A stretch of DNA of 64,000 nt from Methanimicrococcus blatticola (GTDB taxonomy: Archaea > Halobacteriota > Methanosarcinia > Methanosarcinales > Methanosarcinaceae). This document shows positions 18,145-27,267 of this stretch, one piece after another (position 1 is the first letter of the stretch; the number at the start of each line of letters is the position of its first letter). The stretch spans positions 174,556-238,555 of the forward strand of contig NZ_SNYS01000008.1 in assembly GCF_004363215.1 (NCBI RefSeq). Reading direction: 5' to 3'. The notes beneath the pieces were generated by a model. The model did no database searches. It was not told where the DNA came from and worked only from the letters and a program-made list of their open reading frames with translations. Both the position numbers and the translations under genes were made by a program.

Positions 18145-19359
18145 ATGATCAGTCTGTCTTATTGTTTGAAAATGGCAATTGCAAGCTTGAAAAGCTCCAA
18201 GCTTCGCTCAGGACTGACGGCGCTTGGCATCATTATCGGGATTGCCGCAGTCATTGCGACTTTTACGCTCGGCTCCAGTTTTACCGGTTATTTTACAGAT
18301 CAGTTGGACACACAAGGATCAAATTACATTTTGATTGCGGCTTCTAAGCCGAATCTTTTTTATGACTCTCAGCTTGATATTGTCCGAAATACGCCGGGTG
18401 TGACGGGTGTTGCGACTGATAATTCTCAAACCGGTCTTGTCACTTTCGCGAATGAAGCGAAGAATTTAACCGTTCTCGGGACGCAGGAAGGCATGATAGA
18501 AATCCTGTCGCTGCCGATTTATGACGGTCAGATGTATTCCGATAAAGATTCTTATGTCGCAGTTATCGGTAAAAATATTTCCCAAGAGGAATTCCGCAAA
18601 GAAATCGGTCTTCGAAGCACGATTGAAATTACGCTTTACAATTCCGAATCTAAAGAATATGTAACGGAAACATTTAGGGTCGTCGGCATTTTGGGGTCGG
18701 ATGAAACCAGTTTGATTACCGGCGGCAGTGAAAACACTTTGATCGCAATTCCGACGCATATTATGCAGCAGATGACCGGGGAAAACGCATACCAACAGAT
18801 TTACGCTATGTCCGATTCACGTGAAGATATCAATGCGACGACGGATGAAATCGAACGCCGTCTCGCGCGAAATCTCGGTGTTTCCGAGCGGGATTTGGAT
18901 GATGATGAAAAAATTCCGTTTATGACGATGAATCAAGCTGAACTTTTGGAACAGGTCCGCACTTTGACAAACACGCTTCAAATGTTTTTGCTTGCAATCG
19001 GCGGCATTTCGCTGGTTGTCGGCGCTGTCGGTATTATGAATATTATGATTGTCACCGTCACGGAGCGGACACGTGAAATCGGAACGCTTAAAGCGCTCGG
19101 TTATTCTTCTAAAGACGTTTTGATGCTTTTCGTGATTGAATCTATTATTATCAGCGCAATCGGCGGGCTGATCGGGACGCTTCTTGGCCTTACAATTGCT
19201 TACATCGGCGCAAACATTCTGGGACTTCCGATGGCAATTCCGTTTTCCGGTGTCTTAATCGGTGTCGGCTTATCTATTGCAGTCGGCGTCTTGGCCGGCG
19301 CGCAGCCGTCTTACCGTGCCGCGAAAATGAATCCGGTTGACGCATTGAGGGATATCTGA
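18145..19359 (+). CDS. ABC transporter permease, MacB/FtsX type (copy 3 of 4)
   Basis: 404 residues; same family and membrane layout as its neighbours. It shares RNLGVSERDLDDDEKIPFMTMNQ with copy 4 and the PSYRAAKMNPVDALRD end with copy 1. A 227-base gap with a TTTCGATTTT/AAAATCGAAA hairpin separates it from copy 2, so it may begin a second transcription unit with copy 4. The conserved transmembrane and FtsX motifs are intact, so the gene is probably functional. Confidence 0.92.
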   Translation: MISLSYCLKMAIASLKSSKLRSGLTALGIIIGIAAVIATFTLGSSFTGYFTDQLDTQGSNYILIAASKPNLFYDSQLDIVRNTPGVTGVATDNSQTGLVTFANEAKNLTVLGTQEGMIEILSLPIYDGQMYSDKDSYVAVIGKNISQEEFRKEIGLRSTIEITLYNSESKEYVTETFRVVGILGSDETSLITGGSENTLIAIPTHIMQQMTGENAYQQIYAMSDSREDINATTDEIERRLARNLGVSERDLDDDEKIPFMTMNQAELLEQVRTLTNTLQMFLLAIGGISLVVGAVGIMNIMIVTVTERTREIGTLKALGYSSKDVLMLFVIESIIISAIGGLIGTLLGLTIAYIGANILGLPMAIPFSGVLIGVGLSIAVGVLAGAQPSYRAAKMNPVDALRDI

Positions 19360-19371
19360 GGTGTGAAAAAA

Positions 19372-20586
19372 ATGATCAGTATTTCTCACAGCGCGAAAAT
19401 GGCGGTCGAAAGCTTAAAAAGTTCAAAACTACGTTCCGGATTGACGGCGCTCGGCATCATTATCGGCATTGCGGCGGTTATCGCCACTTTTACGCTCGGT
19501 GCCAGCTTCGGCGCTTATTTTTCTGATCAAATCAGTTCCAGCGGCTCTAATTATGTAATGATTATGTCGCTAAAGGAAAATTTATTTTTTGACCAGCAGG
19601 TTGAAGTCGTCCGCAACACGCGCGGCGTTGTCGCTGTTTCTCCGATTCTGGGCGTTGACGGCAATGTGACTTTTATGGGGGAATCGCATGATTTTAGAGT
19701 GATAGGCGTGCTGGAAGATTACGAGGAAATCGGCGTCATTCCGATGTATGACGGCGTTTTTATCAGTGATCAGGACACTTCCGCCGTCGTTATCGGGAAA
19801 AAAATTGCTCAGGAAGAATATAAAAATCAAATCACGACGCGCAGTTCTATTGAAATTACTGTTTATAACAATGACACAAAGGTGTATGTCACGCAAACGT
19901 TCCGTGTCAAAGGCCTTTCCGGGTCGGAAAATACAAGTATTGTGACGGGCGCGGATTCAAATTCTGCCATCTATGTGCCGCTTTCGGTTTTAAAAGATAT
20001 GTCGGGGCGCGATGATTATCCAAGCATGTTTGCAATGACGGAATCAAATGAAACAGTCAAGGAAACAGATGCCGAGATCGAAAAAAATCTGGCCCGAAAT
20101 TTAGGCGTTTCCGAACGGAATTTGGATAACGATGATTTGATTCCTTTTATGACGATGAATCAGGTTGAAATTTTGGAGCAGGTCAGTTCCATGACTCAAA
20201 CGATGCAGCTTTTCTTAATCGCAATCGGCGGCATTTCATTGATTGTCGGCTCTGTCGGTATCATGAACATTATGATTGTGACCGTGACCGAACGGACAAA
20301 AGAAATCGGAACCTTAAAAGCGCTCGGCTACACATCTTCTGATGTTTTGATTTTGTTTATCATTGAATCAATCGTCATCAGTGTCATCGGCGGCGCCATC
20401 GGGACGGTTTTGGGTCTCTTCATTTCCTATGTCGGCTCCTCCTTGCTTGGAATTTCGATGTCGCTCTCTTACGGCGCAATCGTTGCGGCAATTGTTATTT
20501 CGGTTCTGATTGGCGTTATCGCAGGCGCTTATCCGGCCAAGCGGGCGGCAGACATGAATCCGGTTGATGCGCTTCGAACCGTTTAA
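19372..20586 (+). CDS. ABC transporter permease, MacB/FtsX type (copy 4 of 4)
   Basis: 404 residues from ATG 19372, which gives the same N-terminus as the paralogs and stands eight bases after GAGGTG, overlapping the copy 3 stop; GTG 19363 is too near that site. It has an N-terminal SSKLRSGLTALGIIIG helix, an extracellular domain, and C-terminal VTERTKEIGTLKALGYTSSD with a last AYPAKRAADMNPVDALRTV. The 12-base gap shows it is cotranscribed with copy 3. Dispersed element D follows it. Confidence 0.92.
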   Translation: MISISHSAKMAVESLKSSKLRSGLTALGIIIGIAAVIATFTLGASFGAYFSDQISSSGSNYVMIMSLKENLFFDQQVEVVRNTRGVVAVSPILGVDGNVTFMGESHDFRVIGVLEDYEEIGVIPMYDGVFISDQDTSAVVIGKKIAQEEYKNQITTRSSIEITVYNNDTKVYVTQTFRVKGLSGSENTSIVTGADSNSAIYVPLSVLKDMSGRDDYPSMFAMTESNETVKETDAEIEKNLARNLGVSERNLDNDDLIPFMTMNQVEILEQVSSMTQTMQLFLIAIGGISLIVGSVGIMNIMIVTVTERTKEIGTLKALGYTSSDVLILFIIESIVISVIGGAIGTVLGLFISYVGSSLLGISMSLSYGAIVAAIVISVLIGVIAGAYPAKRAADMNPVDALRTV

Positions 20587-20659
20587 TTCATCAATAGATT
20601 GATTGATTGCGATTAATTTATTGAAATTGTATTTTCTTTTTCCTTTTTTAATTTACAAA

Positions 20660-21030
20660 CCTTGTTTCTCGTTTTTGTAATATTATGAAAAGTGATGCAG
20701 ATCGCACGGTGGCAGCAGTTTTGTTTGCGGTGAGAATCCGATGGCGACAGCGGCAAAAACAAAGGCGGCAGGTGACGGCAGTCCCGTTCGCGCAAGCGAA
20801 CGGATGTGATAAAAAAAAGCAGATGCAAGTCACAAAGTCGGACGCGCAGCAAAGTCGATCGAGACGGAAAATGTATTTGTCTCAAAAAGCTGTTTTTTGG
20901 TTTTGCTGTATCAGGCGGGTACGAATCCTCAAATTTCCATTTCACTCTCCGCTTATGCTTCGAGTGAAATGAAAATTAGCGGTGGTTGCTTGGGGTTTAA
21001 ATCTATTTTTTAAAAACCGATATTTCTGTT
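20660..21030 (+). repeat. dispersed structured element, copy D
   Basis: Between convergent permease copy 4 and rnhB. It contains the first hairpin CCGTTCGC-gcaa-GCGAACGG (20784-20803), followed by ATGTGATAAAA and GCAGATGC. The second long hairpin is 20927-20982, where the left arm AATTTCCATTTCACTC pairs with GAGTGAAATGAAAATT. The shared approach sequence GGTTTTGCTGTATC is also in copy G. The third inverted repeat is cut off by the end of rnhB. No gene is supported here. Confidence 0.75.
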
Positions 21031-21060
21031 TACCCGAAAATAAATCAAAAAAGAAAAAAA

Positions 21061-21726
21061 TCAAAGCAGATTTTCAGCCGTTTTCCAGGATTTTCGGACA
21101 TAATCGGGAAAATCGCCGTGCTCTTTCGCGTAATTTTCTAAAAATGTTTTTGTTTTCGGGTCGGACGGATAACCGCTTCCGAAATCCACATTTTCTCTTT
21201 TCTTGATTTCTTCAATCAATTCGTCACGGCGCGTTTTTGCGATAATGGAGGCGGCTGATACGATCGGGCTGATTGCGTCTGCTTTGTGTTTTGAAATGTA
21301 TTCAACTTGGTCCGCCCGTTTCTCAAATTTTTTGGCGTATTCGTCATGAACGCGGCGGGCGAATCGTTCTTCCGATACGTCAGCGGCATCTAAAATCACA
21401 ATGTTAAACGCGTTTTCTTCAGGAACCGACAGCTCTTCCATCACTTTTGAAAAACAAAGAACCATGATTTCGTTCATCGTCATGATTTTTCTGAGATCGT
21501 CAATTTGTTTCGGCTCAACTTCGTAAACATACCACGATGTCACGTATTTTTTAATGGAAACCGCTAATTGTTCTCTCTTTTTCGAAGAAAGTTTTTTGGA
21601 ATCGTCAACGCCCAGAATTTTAAGTTTATTTTCCTGCTCCGCTGTCGCAGAGACGCCGGCAATACACATGGGGCCGATGACAGGCCCTTTTCCCGCTTCA
21701 TCAATTCCTAATTTTATAACCGGCAT
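21061..21726 (-). CDS. rnhB: ribonuclease HII
   Basis: A 221-residue archaeal RNase HII that cuts RNA in RNA-DNA hybrids and at embedded ribonucleotides. Catalytic acids appear in the N-terminal GIDEAGKGPVIGP, the ILDAAD segment and the SKHKADAISPIVSAASIIAK region. The C-terminal helix-loop with GSGYPSDPKTKTFL is typical. A TTGGAGAA ribosome site precedes the ATG. Its 3' end abuts dispersed element D, and it is divergent from the ArcS-like gene. Confidence 0.95.
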   Translation of the reverse strand: MPVIKLGIDEAGKGPVIGPMCIAGVSATAEQENKLKILGVDDSKKLSSKKREQLAVSIKKYVTSWYVYEVEPKQIDDLRKIMTMNEIMVLCFSKVMEELSVPEENAFNIVILDAADVSEERFARRVHDEYAKKFEKRADQVEYISKHKADAISPIVSAASIIAKTRRDELIEEIKKRENVDFGSGYPSDPKTKTFLENYAKEHGDFPDYVRKSWKTAENLL

Positions 21727-21873
21727 TTTTTCTCCAACCCTGATTTTTTAATAATTTGTTTAATATGTTCCTTTTCTTTTATGCTTTATGGTTTTTTTAA
21801 ATTTTGATTTCAATGATTTTTTAATTTGATTTCAACGGCTTTTTTTAATAGGAGAAGATGCATTAGGAATTTA

Positions 21874-22581
21874 ATGACCCGCATCATTCCTGAAGAGGAG
21901 CGTTCAAACGAACCGCTCGATACTGAGAATATCATTCACCATCCGGATATGGAACGCGCCAATGAATGGATCGTAACTGAATATGAAATTCCGTCACGCA
22001 AAATTTGTATTTTTGTACCGTGTTCCAAAAAGAAACCGTATCATACAAGTCCGTCTCATCAGAAATTTGATGAAATCATTTATTCTCTTTTGGGCGAAGA
22101 AGATGTTCATATCGTTACTTTCGGAACCTGCGGCGTCGTTCCGAGAGAACTCGATGTCGAATATCCCTTTATGAATTATTCTTTCATGATGGGGCAATGT
22201 AATGTCGCGAAAGTGAAACGGGATTTCTTAAAAACCGAAACCCAAAGAATTTCCGAATATTTGGAACGGACAAAAGACAATTATGAATACAGAATCGCTT
22301 ACTGTATCGGTGATTTCAGAGAAGCGATGACACGCGCTGCCGAACAAACCGGCATTCCTGTCGTTATTGTTCCGCATTCAAAAACCATTGAACGCAACAT
22401 TCAGCCGAATAAGAAATTTATTTACAACAGTTTATCCTGTTCCGATTATTTATCTGATTTTGCCGACGCTATTTCAAAAGCGGCAGTGCAAACAAATATT
22501 TCTGAAAACGAAGCCGTCCTTGATGAATCAGCCATTCAGTGCGAAAATGATTCGGATGATTCGGAATGGTATGAATCTTGA
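21874..22581 (+). CDS. stand-alone ArcS-type (DUF5591) protein, archaeosine pathway
   Basis: This 235-residue protein carries PCSKKKPYHTSPSH at residues 49-62, an exact fit to the PC-X3-KPY-X2-S-X2-H motif of archaeosine synthase ArcS, whose lysine transfer gives archaeosine at tRNA position 15. Full-length ArcS also has tRNA-guanine transglycosylase-like and PUA parts; here only the core and a short acidic tail are present, so partners must be encoded elsewhere. I chose ATG 21874, which follows TTAGGA by six bases; the earlier in-frame ATG at 21826 crosses an AGGAGAAG stretch. The role is inferred from the motif only. Confidence 0.75.
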   Translation: MTRIIPEEERSNEPLDTENIIHHPDMERANEWIVTEYEIPSRKICIFVPCSKKKPYHTSPSHQKFDEIIYSLLGEEDVHIVTFGTCGVVPRELDVEYPFMNYSFMMGQCNVAKVKRDFLKTETQRISEYLERTKDNYEYRIAYCIGDFREAMTRAAEQTGIPVVIVPHSKTIERNIQPNKKFIYNSLSCSDYLSDFADAISKAAVQTNISENEAVLDESAIQCENDSDDSEWYES

Positions 22582-22603
22582 TAGTTTGAATTTTGATTCT
22601 TAC

Positions 22604-22815
22604 TATTTTTAATCGGGTTAACCGATTTTTGCTATTTTTAATCGGTTGACTGAGTTTTGCTATCTTTAATCAGGTTGACTGATTTCTGCTATTTTTAATC
22701 AGGTTGATTGATTTCTGCTATCTTTAATCAGGTTGATTGATTTCTGCTATCTTTAATCAGGTTGACTGATTTCTGCTATTTTTAATCGGATTTGATCGAT
22801 TTCCGGTATTTTTAA
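22604..22815 (+). repeat. 29-bp tandem repeat array, each unit a small hairpin
   Basis: About seven copies of a 29-base unit built on TATCTTTAATCAGGTTGACT plus GATTTCTGC. Each unit has an inverted pair such as AATCAG/CTGATT; one unit has AATCGG/CCGATT and another AATCG/CGATT, so pairing is mostly kept as bases change. There are no unique spacers, so this is not a CRISPR array. It lies just after the ArcS-like gene. Confidence 0.85.
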
Positions 22816-23158
22816 TATATATTCAATATATTTTGCCGAAAAACTTTTAACATAGTGTTGCATTTTAATGGCTGTATTGTAAAATCCGATTCTAACGGCG
22901 TTGTAATTTCCGCACTCTTATTCAAAATCATTCTCTTTTTTAATTTTACAATCGAAACATTCAAATCCTATCTTCTCTAATATTACAATGTGGTTAATTC
23001 AGGTACATAATTTACCAGAAATGCCGACAACGAATTAGGATTTGTTCGATGAAAGGCTTTCCACAAAAGTCGAGAAGGGATGGGGATCTCGATTGTCGAT
23101 TTTTGGGCTTGCAATTTTGAAAACCGTAGTTTGTTGATGTTATGGAGGTTACATCAAT
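22816..23158 (+). promoter_or_regulatory. long upstream region of the FilR1-type regulator
   Basis: Non-coding. An AT-rich TATA-like stretch (TTTTTAATATATATTCAATATATT, about 22809-22832) is the best promoter candidate; it would leave a leader of about 300 bases. A hairpin-like region GGGATCTCGATTGTCGAT lies near 23081-23100. GGAGGT precedes the start codon. No other gene is seen. Confidence 0.35.
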
Positions 23159-23971
23159 ATGAAATCGTGTTTAATAGATACAATTTTTCTTTCCGATAAA
23201 CGAAAGAATCTGCTCCTTCTTTTACTTGAGGGGCCGCAGACATCTGACGACATTAAAGATAAGTTAAATGTTAATTGGGGTGCGATGATTCCGCAAATAA
23301 AAAAATTAGAGGAATGGGATCTGATCACCAGCAAAGACCGCGTTTATTATTTGACAGATATGGGACGCGCCATTGCGAATAATTCAAAACAGCTTTTAAA
23401 CATTCTTTGTGTTTACGAAAACAACCAAAAATACTGGGCAACACATGACCTGTCGCGTATTCCGACAGATCTTCTTGACCGCATCGGGGAGCTTGGTCCC
23501 TGCAAGTTGCTTGAATCCGACTTGGCGCACGTCTTTGACGCAAACAAAGATGTTGTCGAAGCAATGATTGACGCGACATTTTGCGGAACGCTCTCGAATT
23601 TCTTCCAGCCGCAGTACAATAAAATGTACAATACCATGATTAAGAACGGCTGCGATTTAACATTGATTTATTCCCAGTCCGTTTTTGACAGAATTTTGTC
23701 TGAATATGTTTACGACGGAACGGCCGAATTGGACGATGTTAAATTCCTGGACTGGAAAAATACAAAGTTCTATGTCATTCCGGACGGGCTCGGCATTACG
23801 GAAATTTCTGTGACGAATAATATCGTGCTGCTCGGCTTGTTTGACAGCGACAACAGATTTGACTCCAGATACATTCTGAGTTCGGGCGACCGCTCTCACC
23901 AATGGGGAATGGAGCTTTTCGCGTTCCTTTCAAAAGAAGCAAAACGAATCGAAACAAATGTTAAAGACTGA
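23159..23971 (+). CDS. winged-helix transcriptional regulator, FilR1/DUF1724 family
   Basis: A 270-residue regulator. The N-terminal winged helix (about residues 8-75) has LLLLLLEGPQTSDDIKDKLN and the recognition helix MIPQIKKLEEWDLI. A C-terminal FilR1/DUF1724 domain follows (GIGTF-type fold, with FFQPQYNKMYNTMIKNGCDL and LLGLFDSDNRFDSRYILSSG). The family includes the Methanosarcina Msr regulators of methyltransferase genes; the target here is unknown. GGAGGT precedes the ATG. It is a single gene followed by a CTGAAATTTCAG palindrome. There are no obvious metal-binding cysteines. Confidence 0.85.
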   Translation: MKSCLIDTIFLSDKRKNLLLLLLEGPQTSDDIKDKLNVNWGAMIPQIKKLEEWDLITSKDRVYYLTDMGRAIANNSKQLLNILCVYENNQKYWATHDLSRIPTDLLDRIGELGPCKLLESDLAHVFDANKDVVEAMIDATFCGTLSNFFQPQYNKMYNTMIKNGCDLTLIYSQSVFDRILSEYVYDGTAELDDVKFLDWKNTKFYVIPDGLGITEISVTNNIVLLGLFDSDNRFDSRYILSSGDRSHQWGMELFAFLSKEAKRIETNVKD

Positions 23972-24083
23972 AATTTCAGCTTTAACACGTTTTTTATTTT
24001 ATCTTTTATCTTGTTTCAATTTATTTTTTGGTATCCTATTTTTGATTCATCTATGATTCATCTATCTCTGATACTCTGATTTT

Positions 24084-24716
24084 TTATTCAAATCCTTCCG
24101 AGAGCATTTGGCGGCATTTTGCCAAGTCTTCAGGCGTGTTGACATTCATTGCCAGCCGCGGATCATCAACAATATAATTGTAATCCGGCTGTTCGTTATT
24201 GATGTCTGACGCATCTAAAATATTGATTCCGGTCGGCACAATCAGTTTCGTATTTTTATGAAACACCGTGTCGGGTCGAATTCCTATTTTTTTGCAAAGC
24301 GCAATCGGCACATAAACAGACAGAGCCGGTTCATCACACGTTTCGTATTTTTCAAGCACTTCATCAATGATGTCGGAGCGGACAAGCGGCAGATCACACA
24401 TCACCACCATGACGGGGCCGATGAGTTCTGCTTTTTTAATCGAATATATCATATCCCCGACATAACTGCCTTCAGCAGCTTCAATTAAATGAATCTCGGG
24501 ATAGTCGGCTTCAATCAATTTCTTCGTTTCAGGCGTTGCCTGCGTGACGGAGACATGAATATTGTCAATTCCTTTTGCGCCGTCAAGCGCGTTGATAATG
24601 TATGAAATCAGCGGTCTGCCGTTTAATTCAATGCAGGATTTTTCGCCGCAACCCATACGCTGCGCAAGTCCGCCGGCCATAATTAAAGCGTCCAAATCAT
24701 CCCTCCGTATAACCAA
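24084..24716 (-). CDS. cobY: adenosylcobinamide-phosphate guanylyltransferase
   Basis: CobY transfers GMP from GTP to adenosylcobinamide phosphate in cobamide nucleotide-loop assembly. It is the archaeal replacement for the bacterial CobU transferase. The 210-residue nucleotidyltransferase opens with LDALIMAGGLAQRMGCGEKS, the GTP-binding signature, and has a metal-binding CDLP. The start at 24716 overlaps the end of cobS by 34 bases; a later ATG at 24677 would cut the conserved first strand. It is the last gene of the cobD-cbiB-cobZ-cobS-cobY run. Confidence 0.93.
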   Translation of the reverse strand: MVIRRDDLDALIMAGGLAQRMGCGEKSCIELNGRPLISYIINALDGAKGIDNIHVSVTQATPETKKLIEADYPEIHLIEAAEGSYVGDMIYSIKKAELIGPVMVVMCDLPLVRSDIIDEVLEKYETCDEPALSVYVPIALCKKIGIRPDTVFHKNTKLIVPTGINILDASDINNEQPDYNYIVDDPRLAMNVNTPEDLAKCRQMLSEGFE

Positions 24717-25570
24717 GAAAGGATAACGGCAACCGTGGCGATTGTGATAATTCTGCCGACTTCGTTGGCGGTTCCGATACCGTCGCCGTTGAGTCCTTCA
24801 AAGTGGCGGTTGCTGATTTTTAATATAATGAGTGCCGAAAGCGTTGACACAATAAGCGCGGCAAGACCGATTAAACCAAGCAGCAGGAATGAAACAATTG
24901 CCGTAAAAATGAATCCGATTGTGAAATTTTTGCGGGTGCCGCCGGCAATCGTCATTGAGCCGAGTCCTTCGCTGAAGGATTTGCCGAATGTCGCAATTGT
25001 CAGCATGGCTTGCTTGCCGTTTGTTTCAGCGACAATCATTGTCACAGCAAGCAAAAATGCCGGTGCCAATGCCCAAGCGAATGATATGCCGGCATCAGCA
25101 AGGCTTGGGATGATTAATCCCGTTATGCCGGTTACGATTGGATTTATGCCAATTCCTGTCCCCATTCTTATTGCATTTTCAAGAGCTGTCAAGGATGAAT
25201 AAAAGAACAGCATCAAAAGAACGGCAAACGCAACGCCGCCGATGCCGAGTGCCATGTCTTTGAGCGCTTTTCTCTTCTTTTCCAATGAGCCGTGGGCTGT
25301 CATGCCGTCGCCGAGGTCGGAGACGCCGTCTAAATGATTGAACCAAATAATTCCGTAAACGGCAAGCATAATTGAAATAATTGTCAGCGGCGTCGGGAGG
25401 ACGATTTCCGCAACGAATGTGATGATGCCGATTAAAATGCCGAGGCAGAAACCGACAATCGGGTACATATAAAGGCGTTTCATTAAAGCGTCAATGCCTT
25501 CCATTGTGATTCCGACTGGGATGACGGATAAAAATCCGAAACCCGCTTTAAAGGCTTCCCATAGTGTCAT
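24683..25570 (-). CDS. cobS: adenosylcobinamide-GDP ribazoletransferase (cobamide synthase)
   Basis: A 295-residue polytopic membrane protein that joins alpha-ribazole (phosphate) to adenosylcobinamide-GDP. The conserved active-site segment is HLDGVSDLGDGMTAHGSLEKK, with acidic metal ligands, among several hydrophobic helices. A second polar loop with GLNGDGIGTANEVGR is the family's C-terminal motif. The start codon overlaps the cobZ stop as ATGA, so translation is coupled. Confidence 0.94.
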   Translation of the reverse strand: MTLWEAFKAGFGFLSVIPVGITMEGIDALMKRLYMYPIVGFCLGILIGIITFVAEIVLPTPLTIISIMLAVYGIIWFNHLDGVSDLGDGMTAHGSLEKKRKALKDMALGIGGVAFAVLLMLFFYSSLTALENAIRMGTGIGINPIVTGITGLIIPSLADAGISFAWALAPAFLLAVTMIVAETNGKQAMLTIATFGKSFSEGLGSMTIAGGTRKNFTIGFIFTAIVSFLLLGLIGLAALIVSTLSALIILKISNRHFEGLNGDGIGTANEVGRIITIATVAVILSWLYGGMIWTL

Positions 25571-26109
25571 TTCTTTTCCTCCGATAACTCTGACATCGCG
25601 CGTGAATACATATTGGCTGAAACGCCGCCGAGAAGGCCGCCGATGATGTCGTCCATAAACATGCCCAGCTCTTTTATTATTCCGGGTTTGTTTTTATCAA
25701 AACGGACGAATTCAAATTTGCCTTTGGTACCGCCGATATATCCGGCAACGGCTTCACCGAGAATTTCATCGGCAATGATAAAGGAAAGGTCCTGTTCATA
25801 TGATTTTTTACTGAGGCCGGGGAGGGTGCCTTCTTTTCCTTCTTTTTCCAAGAGAAGAGCGGTATAAATCAAAAGCTGAAGGTTTGAGTCGCCGATTGCG
25901 TAATCGAATTCTCTCTTAAAATATGCGCGCGCTTTTTCTTCGGTTTCAATTCCCGGATGCGGCACATAAAATTCCATCGCGGTGTTTTCCAAATCCGCGT
26001 AACTGATGCCGAATCCCTTCAAAACATCCATGATGGTTTTTGAAGTTTCTTCTTCAATGACATTCGGCTGTTCTTTTTTGAAGCCGTCGTCCATGTTTGA
26101 TAATTTCAT
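25567..26109 (-). CDS. cobZ: alpha-ribazole-5'-phosphate phosphatase CobZ (PgpA-like)
   Basis: The 180-residue protein has the PgpA-like fold (DILGEAVAGYIGG near the middle, MDDIIGGLLGGVSANMYSR at the C-terminus). In Methanosarcina mazei a protein of this family, in the same gene neighbourhood, is CobZ, which removes the 5' phosphate and replaces bacterial CobC. Here it lies between cbiB and cobS, so the same job is very likely. I chose the ATG at 26109, directly behind GGGAGAAGG. A role as lipid phosphatase (PgpA) is the alternative, but context argues against it. Confidence 0.85.
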   Translation of the reverse strand: MKLSNMDDGFKKEQPNVIEEETSKTIMDVLKGFGISYADLENTAMEFYVPHPGIETEEKARAYFKREFDYAIGDSNLQLLIYTALLLEKEGKEGTLPGLSKKSYEQDLSFIIADEILGEAVAGYIGGTKGKFEFVRFDKNKPGIIKELGMFMDDIIGGLLGGVSANMYSRAMSELSEEKK

Positions 26110-26157
26110 CCTTCTCCCTCTCATTAACTTTTTTATTCTTTATTTTCCTTTCCCGGT

Positions 26158-27198
26158 TTAAATCAGTGAAGCCGCGTACCAAATCAAGCCGATTGCCAAA
26201 ACACCGGCAACGGCGGAATTGATTGAAGTCATAATGATTAATATTGAAACGCGTGAAATATCCTGTGATTCCGGTTCTCTGTAATCGTTTCCGATGACAT
26301 ACGTATTCGGCTTTTCAAATCTGATTTGAAGCGCTCCGGCCGCGGCCGCCATCGGCCAACCGGAATTCGGAGACGGTGTCGTTTTGTTTTCTTTCCATGC
26401 CAATTTCAGTCCGTCAACGGGTTTCATTTTTTCAAGGTCGCCTGTCATGAAATTTGAAACGCCGGCGCCGACTGCAATAAATATCGGCGAAAGCCGCGCC
26501 GGAATCCAATTCAAAACATCATCGAATTTGGCGGAAAACCAGCCGAGATGAATGTATTTTTCATTTTTGTACCCGACCATCGAATCAAGCGTACTGGCCG
26601 CTTTAAAAAGGTATGCTGCGGGCAGACCGAGCGGACCGAATACGACGTAAAAGAAAATCGGGGTCAGCAACGCGTCGACATAATTTTCCGAAATGGATTC
26701 CACAACGGCTGATATAATCTGGCTCTTGCTCAGGGCGGAAGTGTCGCGGCTGACGTATGTCATTAATTCCTTTCGCACCGTTTCAATATCGTTGTCCATT
26801 TTTTTTTGAATTTCCTTCGCCGGCTGAACCATGCATTTGATGGCGAATGTCGCTTTCAGGAAAACGGCTTGAATTAAAATCCCGATGATGTCGGGCATGT
26901 GTTCGTAATGCGCAATCAAAACAACAAGAACTGCCAGCAAAACGGCAAAACAAATGACTGTTAAAGCCATCAGCGTTCCGTAAAGTTTTCGGTGTGTTTT
27001 CGGTGCTTTTGATTTCAAAAACCCGATCAGCTTTCCGATCCAAACAACCGGATGGACAGCAGTCGGGGGCTCGCCGAATATTAAATCAATTAAAACGGCT
27101 AAAAGCAGAACCAAAATCAATTCGGCTGACGTGTACGTAAATGCATCCGATAAATGCTGATATAAAGGCGTCAGCGTTTGGAATAATTCTAAAACCAT
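26158..27198 (-). CDS. cbiB: adenosylcobinamide-phosphate synthase
   Basis: A 346-residue membrane enzyme that attaches aminopropanol phosphate (the CobD product) to adenosylcobyric acid. The family signature LIDLIFGEPPTAVHPVVWIG is near residue 35. Later landmarks are YVSRDTSALSKSQIISAVVESISENYVD and SPNSGWPMAAAAGAL. There are several transmembrane helices. It lies 69 bases after cobD and 48 before cobZ in the same transcription direction. Confidence 0.94.
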   Translation of the reverse strand: MVLELFQTLTPLYQHLSDAFTYTSAELILVLLLAVLIDLIFGEPPTAVHPVVWIGKLIGFLKSKAPKTHRKLYGTLMALTVICFAVLLAVLVVLIAHYEHMPDIIGILIQAVFLKATFAIKCMVQPAKEIQKKMDNDIETVRKELMTYVSRDTSALSKSQIISAVVESISENYVDALLTPIFFYVVFGPLGLPAAYLFKAASTLDSMVGYKNEKYIHLGWFSAKFDDVLNWIPARLSPIFIAVGAGVSNFMTGDLEKMKPVDGLKLAWKENKTTPSPNSGWPMAAAAGALQIRFEKPNTYVIGNDYREPESQDISRVSILIIMTSINSAVAGVLAIGLIWYAASLI

Positions 27199-27267
27199 AA
27201 CATTCGGCTCCGGCAGATAAACATCGCAACGTGTGATATGAATTCACAACACAATTATAAACACAAT

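Noticed and set aside
20685..20972. 95-codon plus-strand frame in element D
   Set aside because: It spans both conserved hairpins of the element; structure is conserved across copies but the reading frame is not.
22604..22815. CRISPR array
   Set aside because: Units are joined directly with no unique spacers and no cas genes are nearby; it is a tandem repeat.
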